DNA of 64,000 nucleotides from Niallia sp. Man26 (GTDB lineage Bacteria > Bacillota > Bacilli > Bacillales > Cytobacillaceae), in assembly GCF_022049065.2 (NCBI RefSeq), contig NZ_CP095743.1, positions 2,185,001 through 2,249,000 on the forward strand, in the 5' to 3' direction. The notes under the pieces were generated by a model. It had not been told where the DNA came from. It saw only the letters and a program-made list of their open reading frames with translations, and did no database searches. Positions 40,853 to 50,824 of the stretch are shown here, piece by piece. A program made the translations under genes and the position numbers. The number at the start of each line of letters is the position of its first letter. The first letter of the stretch is position 1.

Positions 40853-43216
40853 TTAAAGGATGGCCTCAAAGCTTTCCATTGTGATTGGTTTGGAGAAATA
40901 AAAACCTTGAGCCTGCTCACAGCCAAGCTGTATAAGCTTTTGTACTTGTGCTTCAGTTTCAACACCTTCTGCGATAATTTCCAGCTTAAGATTATGTGCC
41001 ATAGAGATTATGGCAGAAACTACTTCAATATTGCCTTCTATTTGATCAATAAAAGACTTATCTATTTTTATGCAATCGACCTGAAGCTTATGAAGATAGG
41101 ACAACGAACTATAGCCTGTACCAAAATCATCCATGCTGATGCTGATGCCCAGCTCACTTATTTTCTTTAATGTCTCATTGACAACAAGCTCATTCTTCAT
41201 GACAATTCTTTCGGTTATTTCCAATTCAATAATGCTGCCGTCTATTTTGTACTTTTGCAAGAGTCCCGCAATAAATGAGACGAAGTCCTCTCTTAATAAT
41301 GTGACAATTGAAATATTAATAGAAATCCTGCCGAATGTTTTCCTTGATGTTGCCCATCTATGAATATGCTTGCACACTTGAGCAAACACATATTTTTCCA
41401 ACTTTACGATTAGACCGCTTTCTTCTGCCAGCGGAATAAATTCATTGGGCGGTATAAAGCCTTTTTTATTATGTTTCCATCTAAGTAAAGCTTCAGCTCC
41501 AATAATCTTGCCGCTTTTTATATGATACTTAGGCTGATAGTAAACGGACAGCTCCTGATAATCCATGGCTTTTTGCAAATCACTCTCTAAACCGACTTTA
41601 TGGTCTGCATGTAAGGACATTTCCTTGTTAAATTCCTTGAACCCATTAGCCCCTGCTTCTTTCATCTGGTACATCGCGATATCTGCGTACTTTACAAGGT
41701 CATCCACATCTGTTGTATGCTCGGGGAATCTGCTGATGCCAACACTTGCTGTCAAAATAATCTCATAACCGTCTATAAGGATTGGCTGTCTAAAAACATG
41801 ATTAATAGATTTAGCAATTGATTTATACATATCCTTGTCACTACTGCCATCTGGAATGATAATCAAAAATTCATCTCCGCCAAATCTTGCCACTTTGCCG
41901 TTCTCTTCTACTAAATTATTAAGCCGTTTTGCTATTCTTTGCAGCAGACTATCCCCGAATGAATGCCCCAGAGTATCATTAATGCTTTTAAAGCGGTCAA
42001 AATCGAGGAGCATTAATGTAAACGGAGTGTTGTTTTCCACATATTGATTCATCGTAATCTTTGCAAGCCGTCTATTTGAAAGCTGTGTAAGATCATCATG
42101 AAAGGCTAGATGTTTTATTTGCTCTTCTGATTTTTTCTTTTCGGTAATATCCTCAACCAGTACAAAGGTGCCGATGAACTTTTCCTTTGTGATAATCCGG
42201 ACTGCCGTAACAAAAACATCTTTTCGAGTATTATTCTTTAAAACTATTTCTGTCTCAAATTTATGAACCTTCCCTTTAAAATGACCTAATAGATAGTGTT
42301 TAATCTTCTCCTTATCCACCTTCATGAAGATTTCAGAAATGCTCTTTCCAACCAATTCCTCTTCCTCATATTCTAGTAGTTTAATTCCTTCAGAATTCAC
42401 ACTATTGATTACTCCAGCTAAATCGATGCCAATAACGGCAACGGGGTTATGCTCAAACAGGGATGTATAAAAGTTTGCCTTTTTATTTAAAATAGTATCT
42501 CCTAAAAAATATGGCAGCAGCATTAATAATAAATTCGCTGCGATTGTTAAGGTGAACGGAATAAAAATCTCGTAATCACTATACATATAGCCTAAATTAA
42601 ATTTCAAAATAGAAACTAATACAATATAGGGGATATTTGCAAGAGACACACCTGCAAGGACAATTCCGATATATTCCAGCCTTTTTGATGTTGCTTGAAA
42701 GACATCATCAGTGGTTATCAAAATCACAAACCGGAACACAGAAAAAGCAGATCCTATTGTTAGCAAAGAAGTAGTAATATACAGGATGATATTGAAATGG
42801 AGATGATTTTTAAACATCAGGGCAAAACCAATCGTATCAGCGGCGAGAATACATACTGCTAAAAATAAACTCCCCCAAAAATATTGGCTTTCCTTCACTT
42901 CCTTGGTTTGTGCCAATGCCAGAATTACTAAGGAACCGATAAAACAAAACAAATAGATGCTGATTAAATAGAGCAGATAATTACTAGGCGAATATGGTAA
43001 TGGCACCATTTGCATAATGAGATAAAGGGTTATCCAAAAAGTAAAGCCTAAGAGCAATGAACCAAAAATAAGAATTCCATTTCTATTTTTCTCATTTTCG
43101 TTCTTCCTTACTTTCTTGCTGATCCACAGCCCTAAAGCACAGCTTATGATAGACAGGATAGGAATTACGATCATATATTGTGTATGAAAATGGTCTAAGA
43201 TGTGATGAAAAGGCAA
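40853..43216 (-). CDS. membrane PAS-GGDEF-EAL cyclic-di-GMP protein
   Basis: A 787-residue protein from a TTG at 43216, preferred because AGGAGG lies 8 bases upstream; an ATG 14 codons earlier lacks a site. About eight membrane segments span residues 10-250, then come a PAS domain (about 255-375), a GGDEF domain with intact ARFGGDEF (385-540) and an EAL domain with GAEALLRWKH, DDFGTGYSSLSYL and EGVETEAQ (550-787). Both catalytic motifs look complete, so it could make and break cyclic-di-GMP. The membrane part is not a recognised MASE or MHYT domain. It probably links an envelope signal to motility or biofilm control. Confidence 0.9.
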   Translation of the reverse strand: MPFHHILDHFHTQYMIVIPILSIISCALGLWISKKVRKNENEKNRNGILIFGSLLLGFTFWITLYLIMQMVPLPYSPSNYLLYLISIYLFCFIGSLVILALAQTKEVKESQYFWGSLFLAVCILAADTIGFALMFKNHLHFNIILYITTSLLTIGSAFSVFRFVILITTDDVFQATSKRLEYIGIVLAGVSLANIPYIVLVSILKFNLGYMYSDYEIFIPFTLTIAANLLLMLLPYFLGDTILNKKANFYTSLFEHNPVAVIGIDLAGVINSVNSEGIKLLEYEEEELVGKSISEIFMKVDKEKIKHYLLGHFKGKVHKFETEIVLKNNTRKDVFVTAVRIITKEKFIGTFVLVEDITEKKKSEEQIKHLAFHDDLTQLSNRRLAKITMNQYVENNTPFTLMLLDFDRFKSINDTLGHSFGDSLLQRIAKRLNNLVEENGKVARFGGDEFLIIIPDGSSDKDMYKSIAKSINHVFRQPILIDGYEIILTASVGISRFPEHTTDVDDLVKYADIAMYQMKEAGANGFKEFNKEMSLHADHKVGLESDLQKAMDYQELSVYYQPKYHIKSGKIIGAEALLRWKHNKKGFIPPNEFIPLAEESGLIVKLEKYVFAQVCKHIHRWATSRKTFGRISINISIVTLLREDFVSFIAGLLQKYKIDGSIIELEITERIVMKNELVVNETLKKISELGISISMDDFGTGYSSLSYLHKLQVDCIKIDKSFIDQIEGNIEVVSAIISMAHNLKLEIIAEGVETEAQVQKLIQLGCEQAQGFYFSKPITMESFEAIL

Positions 43217-43358
43217 TGATATGACCTCCTGAAGTTTTAGCATGTTCCTATATTTCATTTATTAATCTATGAAGATTTATTATACACTACTTTTGTCATA
43301 CGACTATACTACTATTTTTTCTTTTAGTTAACAAATATTATCTTTTTAATGCACTAAA

Positions 43359-43389
43359 AACTGCACCTCTTTTATTAAAAGGTGCAGTT
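43359..43389 (-). terminator. terminator of fumC
   Basis: AACTGCACCT pairs perfectly with AGGTGCAGTT around an 11-base loop, just after the fumC stop. Confidence 0.72.
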
Positions 43390-43402
43390 ATAAAAAGATT
43401 GC

Positions 43403-44788
43403 TTATTTCGGATATGTCATTTCTTTCGGTTGGATATAGCTATCAAACTCTTCTTCTGTTAATAATTCTAGTTCTAATGCTGCCTGCTTTAAAGTGGAGT
43501 TATCCGCGTATGCTTTTTTCGCTATTTTTGCCGCATTTTCATAGCCGATATGCGGATTTAAGGCTGTTACAAGCATTAAGGACTCATTTAAATTTCTGTC
43601 GATTTTCTCTAGGTTTGGCTCAATTCCAACCGCACAACGATCATTAAAGGAAATAATGCTGTCACTAAGCAAGCGGGCGGACTGAAGGAAGTTATAGGCA
43701 ATGACTGGCTTAAAGACGTTCAGTTCAAAATTCCCCTGACTTGCCGCAAAGCCGATTGCAGCATCATTTCCCATAACTTGAACAGCTACCATTGTCACGG
43801 CTTCACTTTGGGTTGGATTCACTTTTCCTGGCATAATAGAGCTGCCTGGTTCATTTTCTGGAATCATGATTTCTCCAATGCCGCAACGAGGCCCACTCGC
43901 AAGCCAGCGCACATCATTCGCTATTTTCATCATGTCTGCAGCCAATCCTTTTAACGCTCCATGTGCGAATGTTATCTCATCATGGCTTGTCAGTGCATGA
44001 AACTTATTTTTTGCAGATAAAAACTCTTTGTTTGTGAATAAGGAGATTTTTTCGGAAACTCTTTCAGAAAACTCTGGATGGGCATTTAAGCCTGTACCGA
44101 CTGCTGTGCCGCCAATTGCCAGCTCACGCAAGTACGGCAAACTCGCTGCTATCATGCTTTCGGACTTTTCAAGCATGCGGTGCCAGCCGCTGATTTCCTG
44201 CCCTAATGTCAATGGGGTCGCATCTTGTAAATGAGTTCGCCCAATTTTAACAATTTCAGAAAACGCAGCTGCTTTTTCCTTAAAAGTCTCTTTTAGTTTG
44301 GCTATCGCCGGCAAGACCGTATCTTCCAGCTGAACAACTGCAGCCACATGAAGTGCTGTCGGATATGTATCATTTGAGCTTTGCGATTTGTTTACATCAT
44401 CATTCGGATGCAGCCTGATGTCTAATCCTTTTTCAGCAAGCCATTTGTTGCCTGCAAAAGCAATCACTTCGTTAACATTCATGTTGGACTGTGTGCCGCT
44501 TCCCGTTTGCCAAACCACAAGGGGAAAATGCTCTTCAAGACTGCCATTTAAGATTTGGTCAGCACCGTAGCCAATCGCTTCCGCTTTTTCTTTTGCTAAT
44601 AAGCCTAGTTCTTGGTTTACAATAGCAGCGCTTTTCTTTAAAATAGCAAAGGCGTGAATAATCTCCATCGGCATTCTTTCTGTTCCAATTGGAAAATTCT
44701 CTTTGCTTCGCTGTGTTTGTGCTCCCCAGTAACTTTCTGCCGGCACTTTAATTTCTCCGATTGTATCTCTTTCAAGACGGTACTCCAT
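43403..44788 (-). CDS. fumC: fumarate hydratase class II FumC
   Basis: A 461-residue enzyme from the ATG at 44788; AGGAAGG then lies 7 bases upstream, while ATG 44794 would be too close. Signatures include [76 protein letters not shown] and the superfamily motif [17 protein letters not shown]. It interconverts fumarate and L-malate in the TCA cycle without an iron-sulfur cluster. The gene is isolated from other TCA genes, as in Bacillus. Confidence 0.96.
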   Translation of the reverse strand: MEYRLERDTIGEIKVPAESYWGAQTQRSKENFPIGTERMPMEIIHAFAILKKSAAIVNQELGLLAKEKAEAIGYGADQILNGSLEEHFPLVVWQTGSGTQSNMNVNEVIAFAGNKWLAEKGLDIRLHPNDDVNKSQSSNDTYPTALHVAAVVQLEDTVLPAIAKLKETFKEKAAAFSEIVKIGRTHLQDATPLTLGQEISGWHRMLEKSESMIAASLPYLRELAIGGTAVGTGLNAHPEFSERVSEKISLFTNKEFLSAKNKFHALTSHDEITFAHGALKGLAADMMKIANDVRWLASGPRCGIGEIMIPENEPGSSIMPGKVNPTQSEAVTMVAVQVMGNDAAIGFAASQGNFELNVFKPVIAYNFLQSARLLSDSIISFNDRCAVGIEPNLEKIDRNLNESLMLVTALNPHIGYENAAKIAKKAYADNSTLKQAALELELLTEEEFDSYIQPKEMTYPK

Positions 44789-44967
44789 TGACATTCCTTC
44801 CTCTCTATAAAAAATGTTTTCGTTTCTATATCCTATTATATACGGTGCTGCCTGAATTTTCATATTTTTATCCTTGTAGAGAAGGTGATAATTCATTTTA
44901 CATATTTTGTATATCTTAAGCAGTAACAGGAGAAACTGACATTAAGTTAACTTTAAGAGGTATTTAT

Positions 44968-45387
44968 ATGAGAATTATTGCTGCATTGATTTCCATGATC
45001 ATGCCAGGATTTGGCCAAATTTATAATCGTGAGCTGTTAAAGGGCGTAATTTTTATTATTTTTGAGCATTTCGATAATATGCTTGGCAGAATTAATGAAG
45101 CTATCGCACTTGATTTTAACGGTTACCATCAGCAAGCAGTAGAAACAGCCTCATTTGACGTTCTGCTCTTTTATCCTGGATTTTATGTTTATGCAGTCTG
45201 GGATGCTTGGTTTTATGCTAAGGAAGGTGCAGATAAAACAAGGTCTGCAATTCCCTTTGTTGCTGCAGGATTTTTAGGGGAAATGGGTACGATTTTTGCT
45301 GAAAAGCTTCCCTTCCCTACACTGACTATCGGATTGTTAATGATTGTGCCAATGGGTATTGGAATGGTTATATTTCGGAATCACTGA
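44968..45387 (+). CDS. small membrane protein of unknown function
   Basis: A 139-residue protein from the ATG at 44968 with GAGGTA upstream. It starts MRIIAALISMIMPGFGQIYNRELLKG, like TM2-type proteins in which a proline- and glycine-rich helix precedes a turn. It has about four membrane segments, a central amphipathic part with charged residues (FEHFDNMLGRINEAIALDF) and a hydrophobic end (LTIGLLMIVPMGIGMVIF). No family is recognised. It converges on the DUF4097 gene with only 3 bases between stops. Confidence 0.6.
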   Translation: MRIIAALISMIMPGFGQIYNRELLKGVIFIIFEHFDNMLGRINEAIALDFNGYHQQAVETASFDVLLFYPGFYVYAVWDAWFYAKEGADKTRSAIPFVAAGFLGEMGTIFAEKLPFPTLTIGLLMIVPMGIGMVIFRNH

Positions 45388-45390
45388 CCA

Positions 45391-46203
45391 TTATTTTATG
45401 TTGATATTGCCGACAGAAACGGATATGGTCAATTTGTCTTTAGCACTGAAGGCTTCTTTCACCAACTCTTTGCCCGGCCCAATTTTTTTCACAGTTAAAA
45501 GGGAGTTATTTGCTGTTATCGCTCCGTTTTTAGTGATGGCATGTATGGCTGTATTAGTTGTATAAAGTTCTTTCGGGAGCTGTATATGAACATTGCCATT
45601 AGAGACTTTTAGATAATTTTCTCCTTGAACACGCAGCAGCTCAAGACTTTTTATTCCGCCTACTTTGTTATCAATATTCACTTGGGCACTTACTTTCCCT
45701 AAAGAGACACTGCCATTGTTTGATTTAATGGCAAGCTTTCCTCCTTGAAAACTACTTAACTGAATACTTCCTACTTCGGAATTTATGGAAAGTAGCCTTA
45801 AATCCGTAATTTGACCGATTTCTGTCTTTCCGTTCTGATTAGTTATTTCTAATGTATCTATCATTCCAGAAGGGATATTTAGTGTTAACTTCGCTCTCAT
45901 TTTTCGACCAGGCAAGTATTTCTTCCAGCCTTTATTTAATATATTTATAGATATATAGGCTTTATCACCTTCCTCCTTTACTTGAACAGACGGTGTAGAC
46001 AGCAATGATTTTTTTCCGTTTAATTCAAGGGATAAATCCGGCTTGTCGGTAACTACTTTAAGATCGGAAAAATCTGATTGTAGAATTAGATGACTAGATT
46101 TTTTTAAACTGATGCGTTGTTCAAATTTCGTAGACATAATTCCTGCTATTGAAAATAATGCCATTATTAATACCCCTCCTAAAATAAGTCTCTTTATGGA
46201 CAT
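45391..46203 (-). CDS. DUF4097-type beta-repeat protein
   Basis: A 270-residue protein from the ATG at 46203 (GGGGGGAGG upstream). One N-terminal membrane helix (LILGGVLIMALFSIAGIM) is followed by repetitive beta-strand segments with asparagine- and serine-rich turns (ITNQNGKTEIGQITDLRLLSINSEVGSIQLSS, IKSNNGSVSLGKVSAQVNIDNKVGG). This matches DUF4097 adhesin-like right-handed beta repeats, placed outside the membrane. A MarR-type box 26 bases upstream suggests control by the neighbouring regulator. Function unknown. Confidence 0.78.
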   Translation of the reverse strand: MSIKRLILGGVLIMALFSIAGIMSTKFEQRISLKKSSHLILQSDFSDLKVVTDKPDLSLELNGKKSLLSTPSVQVKEEGDKAYISINILNKGWKKYLPGRKMRAKLTLNIPSGMIDTLEITNQNGKTEIGQITDLRLLSINSEVGSIQLSSFQGGKLAIKSNNGSVSLGKVSAQVNIDNKVGGIKSLELLRVQGENYLKVSNGNVHIQLPKELYTTNTAIHAITKNGAITANNSLLTVKKIGPGKELVKEAFSAKDKLTISVSVGNINIK

Positions 46204-46228
46204 AGTATATCCTCCCCCCACCCTTAAT

Positions 46229-46247
46229 ATTTTAATAACTAAAATAT
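46229..46247. promoter_or_regulatory. MarR-type operator copy ahead of the DUF4097 gene
   Basis: ATTTTAATAACTAAAATAT matches 18 of 19 positions of the copy at 46766-46784 ahead of the MarR gene, and both are imperfect dyads around AATAACTAAA. It lies 26 bases upstream of the DUF4097 ATG. Confidence 0.55.
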
Positions 46248-46324
46248 TTAATAATTATAATATATTCTAAATTCGATAAAATATCCATTTAATTCAAAGA
46301 AAAAAACAGATCGTTGCGACCTGT

Positions 46325-46753
46325 TTAAGTTATATCCTCAATATGTTTAAAGAGCTTATTAATCTCTGCCAGTGTGTTGGTAATACTCAGGAGCTGTTCA
46401 TCTGTAAATTTTGAAAAGATGGCGTTGACTCTGTCTTCCCCTTTTTTCGTTAAAGCAACACGGACAATACGCCTGTCATCCTGCAAGCGAATTCTTTCCG
46501 CATAGCCCATTCTTTCCAGCTTATCACACATATTAGTAGCAGCACCTGGTGTCAGTAGGAAAACCTCTGCTATTTGCGTGATTTTCAGAAATCCAAACAG
46601 TTTCAAACGAAGCATGAGGAGCACGAGATTTTCAGATAAGTCCTCATCAAAGGTTAGCAGCCGCATAAAGTTATTGGACTTAACTTGAATATGAAACATC
46701 TCCTCCATTAAATTTCGAACTGTATCATCGTTTTGTTTTATCACGTTTAACAT
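46325..46753 (-). CDS. MarR-family transcriptional regulator
   Basis: A 142-residue winged-helix protein. FGFLKITQIAEVFLLTPGAATNMCDKLERMGYAERIRLQDDRRIVRVALTKKGEDRVN spans the recognition helix and the D-x-R wing of MarR. The C-terminal helix supports dimerisation. Its own gene and the DUF4097 gene downstream both carry the same 19-bp box, so it probably represses itself and that gene. Effector unknown. Confidence 0.88.
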   Translation of the reverse strand: MLNVIKQNDDTVRNLMEEMFHIQVKSNNFMRLLTFDEDLSENLVLLMLRLKLFGFLKITQIAEVFLLTPGAATNMCDKLERMGYAERIRLQDDRRIVRVALTKKGEDRVNAIFSKFTDEQLLSITNTLAEINKLFKHIEDIT

Positions 46754-46765
46754 CCTTTGTTAATT

Positions 46766-46784
46766 ATTTCAATAACTAAAATAT
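46766..46784. promoter_or_regulatory. MarR-type operator copy ahead of the MarR gene
   Basis: ATTTCAATAACTAAAATAT, 18 of 19 identical to the copy at 46229-46247. It lies 13 bases upstream of the start codon, within promoter range. Confidence 0.55.
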
Positions 46785-46882
46785 ATAGTGACTATTATAA
46801 CTGCAAAATCTGTTTGATTGAAATCAGGAAGTATCATTTGAATTTTGCAAAAATTATCACCTTCATAATTTTAGCAAAATAA

Positions 46883-46915
46883 AGCCTTATCATCCAACAT
46901 TAAGGATAATAAGGC
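46883..46915 (-). terminator. terminator of the beta-galactosidase operon
   Basis: AGCCTTATCATCC pairs with GGATAATAAGGCT with one C-A mismatch and a 7-base loop, following the lacZ stop at 46956. Confidence 0.68.
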
Positions 46916-46955
46916 TATTGTAACAAAATTTTTAAGCGGAACCGCTCTAACTAAT

Positions 46956-49900
46956 TTACTTTCTCTGGATGAGGAATTCAAATTCTATCGTTTCATTAGC
47001 ATGAATTAAATGCTCCTCATGAACCGGCGCACCCCAGCTGTCATCACCGCCAACGCCCATCTGCCTGCCCGCCACAGTCACAACTGTATAATGGATAGGC
47101 GGCAGCTCATAAACATGCTGCGCATTCTCAAGCTCAAAGGCAGTATATGGCGAGATATTACATTCAAGTGGTGTATTTACAGAAGATATTAAAATACCAC
47201 GGCCATTTTTTGATGTGGCAGATACATGTCTGACACCTGTTCGATTTCCTGATTCTTGCGGCATAACATACCCTGATAGACTCTCTTCCACCTCTTGCTG
47301 AAAATGGCATAGTTTTGCGCCCATGTTCCTGTCAGAATAGTTCTCTTCTGGTCCGAGAGCATACCAATCTAGCTTTCTGTAATCTGCTGGAAGCTTAAAC
47401 GTAAGCGCAAAAATCGGCAGCTGAGGCAGACTGTCAGCTCCTTTATACGCTGACTTCACATGCACACTTCCATCTGAATAAACGGTGTAGGTGACTGTTA
47501 CCTCTATGTCTTGATGCACAGAGAATTCATATGTGAAAGCAACACTTGTTTGACTGTTGCTTTCCTCCACTTGAATGTCCTTACACCTACGCGCAAGACT
47601 TGCCGCATACCAGATTCCCGAATGATAGCTTTGTGAAAACCCACGGTCATTGTCTGTTGTCGCTCTCCAAAACAGTGGGGCAGGAGGTGATGAGATCATT
47701 TCTCTGCCAGCATAGCTCAAAGAAACGAGACTGCCAGATGCTTTAGAAAATAGCACAGAAAAATCTTTACCATGAACACCAATATTAACATCACCATGGA
47801 CAGTTCGCAGTTCTCCAACAGGCGGACTAAATTGTTTGCTGCCCTTTTCATAAACATACTGTCCGAATGCAATCTCAAAGCCTGCTTCTGCCCAAAGGGT
47901 ATTTTCCTTCAGTGTAAGTGATGCTTGAATACTATATTCACCTAAAGCTGCATCCAGATTTTCAGGCAGATTGAACTTGAAATATTGAGAGCTTTGCGGT
48001 TCAACTCCTGCCAAAGTACTTTTTCTGTACAGTTCCTTTCCTTCCAAAAACAGCTTATATTCTAATTGATAGCTGTCTGTATTTGTGAAGAGACTCTCAT
48101 TTCTTATCGTGACACCATTTTCGTCTAATAAGAGCTTATAATCTTGGTAAAGATATTTAACTTCCTGCATTTTGGGTGACAGTTGGCGGTTTGCGTATAC
48201 AATTCCATTTGTACAAAAACCGTAATCTGTCGGCCTGTCGTCAAAATCGCCGCCATATGCTAAGTATTCCTTGCCAAACCGGTCTTTTTTATAAAGGGAC
48301 TGATCGATATAATCCCAGATGAATCCGCCTTGGTACATAGGATATTTTTGTTCTAACTCTGTATATTTGTACATGCCTCCAAGTGAATTTCCCATCGCAT
48401 GCATATATTCACAGCTTATATATGGCTTCTCTGGATTTTCAGACAAGTATTTTTCAATAACAGCCGGTTTTGCATACATACGGCTTTCCATATCACTTGA
48501 ATCATTATAAGCACGGTTGTGAAACACTCCCTCATAATGGACGAGTCTGCTTGGGTCTGTCTCTCTGAAATAGTTGGCAACGTTCAAGATAACTTCACCA
48601 GCATAGGATTCATTCCCGCACGACCAAATTAAGATGGAAGGATGATTTTTATCGCGCTCCACCATTGAAATGGCTCTGTCCATAACAATATCTTGCCATT
48701 CCGGTTTATTTCCAGGAATATTCCACGACGGCTCAACAGCCCCCATTTTTTGCCATGACCCATGTGTTTCCAAGTTCATTTCATCAATAACGTAAACACC
48801 ATATTCGTCACAGAGCTCATACCAATAGCTTTGGTTTGGATAGTGAGAAGTACGGACAGCGTTGATGTTATGCTGCTTTAATGTTTTGATATCCCACAGC
48901 ATGTCTTCTTTCGAAATTGCTCTGCCTTGTCTTGGATTAAATTCATGTCGGTTCACACCTTTAAACACAATTCGTTCACCATTGAGGCGCATAATTTTAT
49001 CTGATAGCTCAAATCGCCTGAAGCCGAGCCTTTGTGGCACCACTTCTGTCAGGTTGCCAGATTCGTCATAAACACTAATGAATAATGTATACAAATATGG
49101 ACTTTCTGCGCTCCAAAGGGACGGCTGGTCTACATTGATTGTTAAGGACCAATTGCTTGCCTCTTCCACTCCCATTGCTGCAGCTGTTGTTTTGCCCGTT
49201 TTGTCTCTCAGCTCTGCGCTTAGTTTAGACGCAGGTTTTCCTGTCAGCTTAACGGTTGCTGTTAATTTACCTTTTGTAAAAGTTTCATCCAGTTCAGGAC
49301 GAACATGAAGATCTGTGATGTGAGTGGTAGGCACTGTGTAAAGATAGACATCGCGGAAAATCCCGGAGAACCTCCAAAAGTCTTGATCTTCAAGCCAGCT
49401 GCCAGTACTGCGCTGATACACTTCAACTGCAAGCTTGTTTTCCCCTTCTGCCAAATAGGGCGTGAGCTCAAATTCAGCAGGTGTGAAGGAGTCTTCACTA
49501 TAGCCGACAAATTCCCCATTCAGCCATACGTAGAAAGCTGATTCTACCCCTTGAAAAGACACATTAACAGCACGCCCCTTCATATTTTCTGGAACAGAAA
49601 AATATTTGACATAACTGCCTACAGGATTATGATCGGAAGGAATTTCAGGGGGACGGATATCATTGTGGCCGTCCCACGGATACATCGTATTCACATATTG
49701 AGGCGTGCCATATCCTTGCAGCTGTATATGACCCGGAACGGTGATGTATTCCCAGCCTTCACAATCAAAATCTTTTTCATAAAACTGTTGTGGCCTGCTG
49801 TGCGGATTTTCTGCATACTGGAATTTCCAATCTCCGTTCAGACTGTGCCTGAGCTTCATCGGCACTCGAAGATTTGCCTCTTCAAATGTTTCATAATAAT

Positions 49901-49985
49901 TATGGTCTGAATGAGCCAAAAGACGGTTAACAGCAAATACCTTCACATCTTCAAGCCAATCTAATGTTGGAATAATTTTCGTCAT
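46956..49985 (-). CDS. lacZ: GH2 beta-galactosidase LacZ
   Basis: A 1009-residue intracellular beta-galactosidase of the five-domain LacZ type. It has an N-terminal jelly roll (VPGHIQLQGYGTPQYVN), immunoglobulin-like domains, a TIM barrel with acid/base Glu459 in SCGNES and nucleophile Glu526 in ISCEYMHAMGNS, and a C-terminal Bgal_small_N domain. RTSHYPNQ and ETHG match the metal and substrate loop. It has no signal peptide. It follows the ABC permease gene by 20 bases, so imported beta-galactosides (galacto-oligosaccharides or pectin galactan side chains) are hydrolysed inside. It is the last gene of the operon. Confidence 0.95.
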   Translation of the reverse strand: MTKIIPTLDWLEDVKVFAVNRLLAHSDHNYYETFEEANLRVPMKLRHSLNGDWKFQYAENPHSRPQQFYEKDFDCEGWEYITVPGHIQLQGYGTPQYVNTMYPWDGHNDIRPPEIPSDHNPVGSYVKYFSVPENMKGRAVNVSFQGVESAFYVWLNGEFVGYSEDSFTPAEFELTPYLAEGENKLAVEVYQRSTGSWLEDQDFWRFSGIFRDVYLYTVPTTHITDLHVRPELDETFTKGKLTATVKLTGKPASKLSAELRDKTGKTTAAAMGVEEASNWSLTINVDQPSLWSAESPYLYTLFISVYDESGNLTEVVPQRLGFRRFELSDKIMRLNGERIVFKGVNRHEFNPRQGRAISKEDMLWDIKTLKQHNINAVRTSHYPNQSYWYELCDEYGVYVIDEMNLETHGSWQKMGAVEPSWNIPGNKPEWQDIVMDRAISMVERDKNHPSILIWSCGNESYAGEVILNVANYFRETDPSRLVHYEGVFHNRAYNDSSDMESRMYAKPAVIEKYLSENPEKPYISCEYMHAMGNSLGGMYKYTELEQKYPMYQGGFIWDYIDQSLYKKDRFGKEYLAYGGDFDDRPTDYGFCTNGIVYANRQLSPKMQEVKYLYQDYKLLLDENGVTIRNESLFTNTDSYQLEYKLFLEGKELYRKSTLAGVEPQSSQYFKFNLPENLDAALGEYSIQASLTLKENTLWAEAGFEIAFGQYVYEKGSKQFSPPVGELRTVHGDVNIGVHGKDFSVLFSKASGSLVSLSYAGREMISSPPAPLFWRATTDNDRGFSQSYHSGIWYAASLARRCKDIQVEESNSQTSVAFTYEFSVHQDIEVTVTYTVYSDGSVHVKSAYKGADSLPQLPIFALTFKLPADYRKLDWYALGPEENYSDRNMGAKLCHFQQEVEESLSGYVMPQESGNRTGVRHVSATSKNGRGILISSVNTPLECNISPYTAFELENAQHVYELPPIHYTVVTVAGRQMGVGGDDSWGAPVHEEHLIHANETIEFEFLIQRK

Positions 49986-50005
49986 TGATTACACTCCCCT
50001 TGCTT

Positions 50006-50824
50006 CTATTTAACTGATCCCATCATGCCGGCAACGAAATGCTTCTGCATGATGAAGAAAATGAATGCTGCTGGTAATGTCGCGATAACAATCGCAGTCA
50101 TAATTACGCCGAAATCGGGAGAATAGCTCGACCCAAGAACAGAAATCAATAATGGCACTGTTTGGTTTTCTGGAGACTGTAACACAACCAATGGCCATAA
50201 ATAGCTGTTCCAGCTCGCCATAAACGTGATGATGGCTGCTGCTGCATAAGTCGTTTTCATTGTCGGCACATAAATCCTGAAAAAACAGCCTAGCTCTGTC
50301 AAACCATCAATTCTGCCTGCTTCCAAAATATCTTTTGGAAACATCTTTGTGCTCTGACGAAAGAAGAAAATTAAAAATGCAGTTGTAACTGTCGGCAAAA
50401 TAACAGCTGCAATCGTGTCAATACCTATATATGGCGCAGATTGTGAAATCATGCCAAACATTCTGAACAAAGGCACCATTAACGCTGCAAACGGTATCAT
50501 CATCGACAGCAGAAGAATGTTAAAAACCATGTCTTTCGCTTTGCTTTTGTAAACTTCAAAGCCATAGCCTGCCAGTGATGCAATCAGCAGTGATAAAACA
50601 GTAGTAATGATTGATATTTTCGCGGAATTTATCAACGCTGGAATGATCTCTACTGTTTCAAGCAGGTTTTTGAAATTTTCAACAAAATGCCCACCTGGCA
50701 ATAGACGCCCCTTTGTAACATCAACTGATTTATTCGTTGCACTGACAATCATCCATAAAAAAGGGAAAATCGAAACGATTGAAACAATCGTTAAAAAACT
50801 GTAACTAAATACTTTCTTAATCAT
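50006..50824 (-). CDS. ABC sugar transporter permease 2 (MalG-type)
   Basis: A 272-residue permease from the ATG at 50824 (AGGTGAC upstream), overlapping the end of permease 1 by 8 bases. Six membrane segments are visible. The conserved EAA loop reads ILEAGRIDGLTELGCFFRIYVP with the G-x-x-E-LG core used to contact the ATPase. It belongs to the CUT1 carbohydrate uptake class. No ATP-binding subunit is encoded here; a shared MsmX-like ATPase elsewhere probably energises it, as in Bacillus. Confidence 0.9.
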   Translation of the reverse strand: MIKKVFSYSFLTIVSIVSIFPFLWMIVSATNKSVDVTKGRLLPGGHFVENFKNLLETVEIIPALINSAKISIITTVLSLLIASLAGYGFEVYKSKAKDMVFNILLLSMMIPFAALMVPLFRMFGMISQSAPYIGIDTIAAVILPTVTTAFLIFFFRQSTKMFPKDILEAGRIDGLTELGCFFRIYVPTMKTTYAAAAIITFMASWNSYLWPLVVLQSPENQTVPLLISVLGSSYSPDFGVIMTAIVIATLPAAFIFFIMQKHFVAGMMGSVK

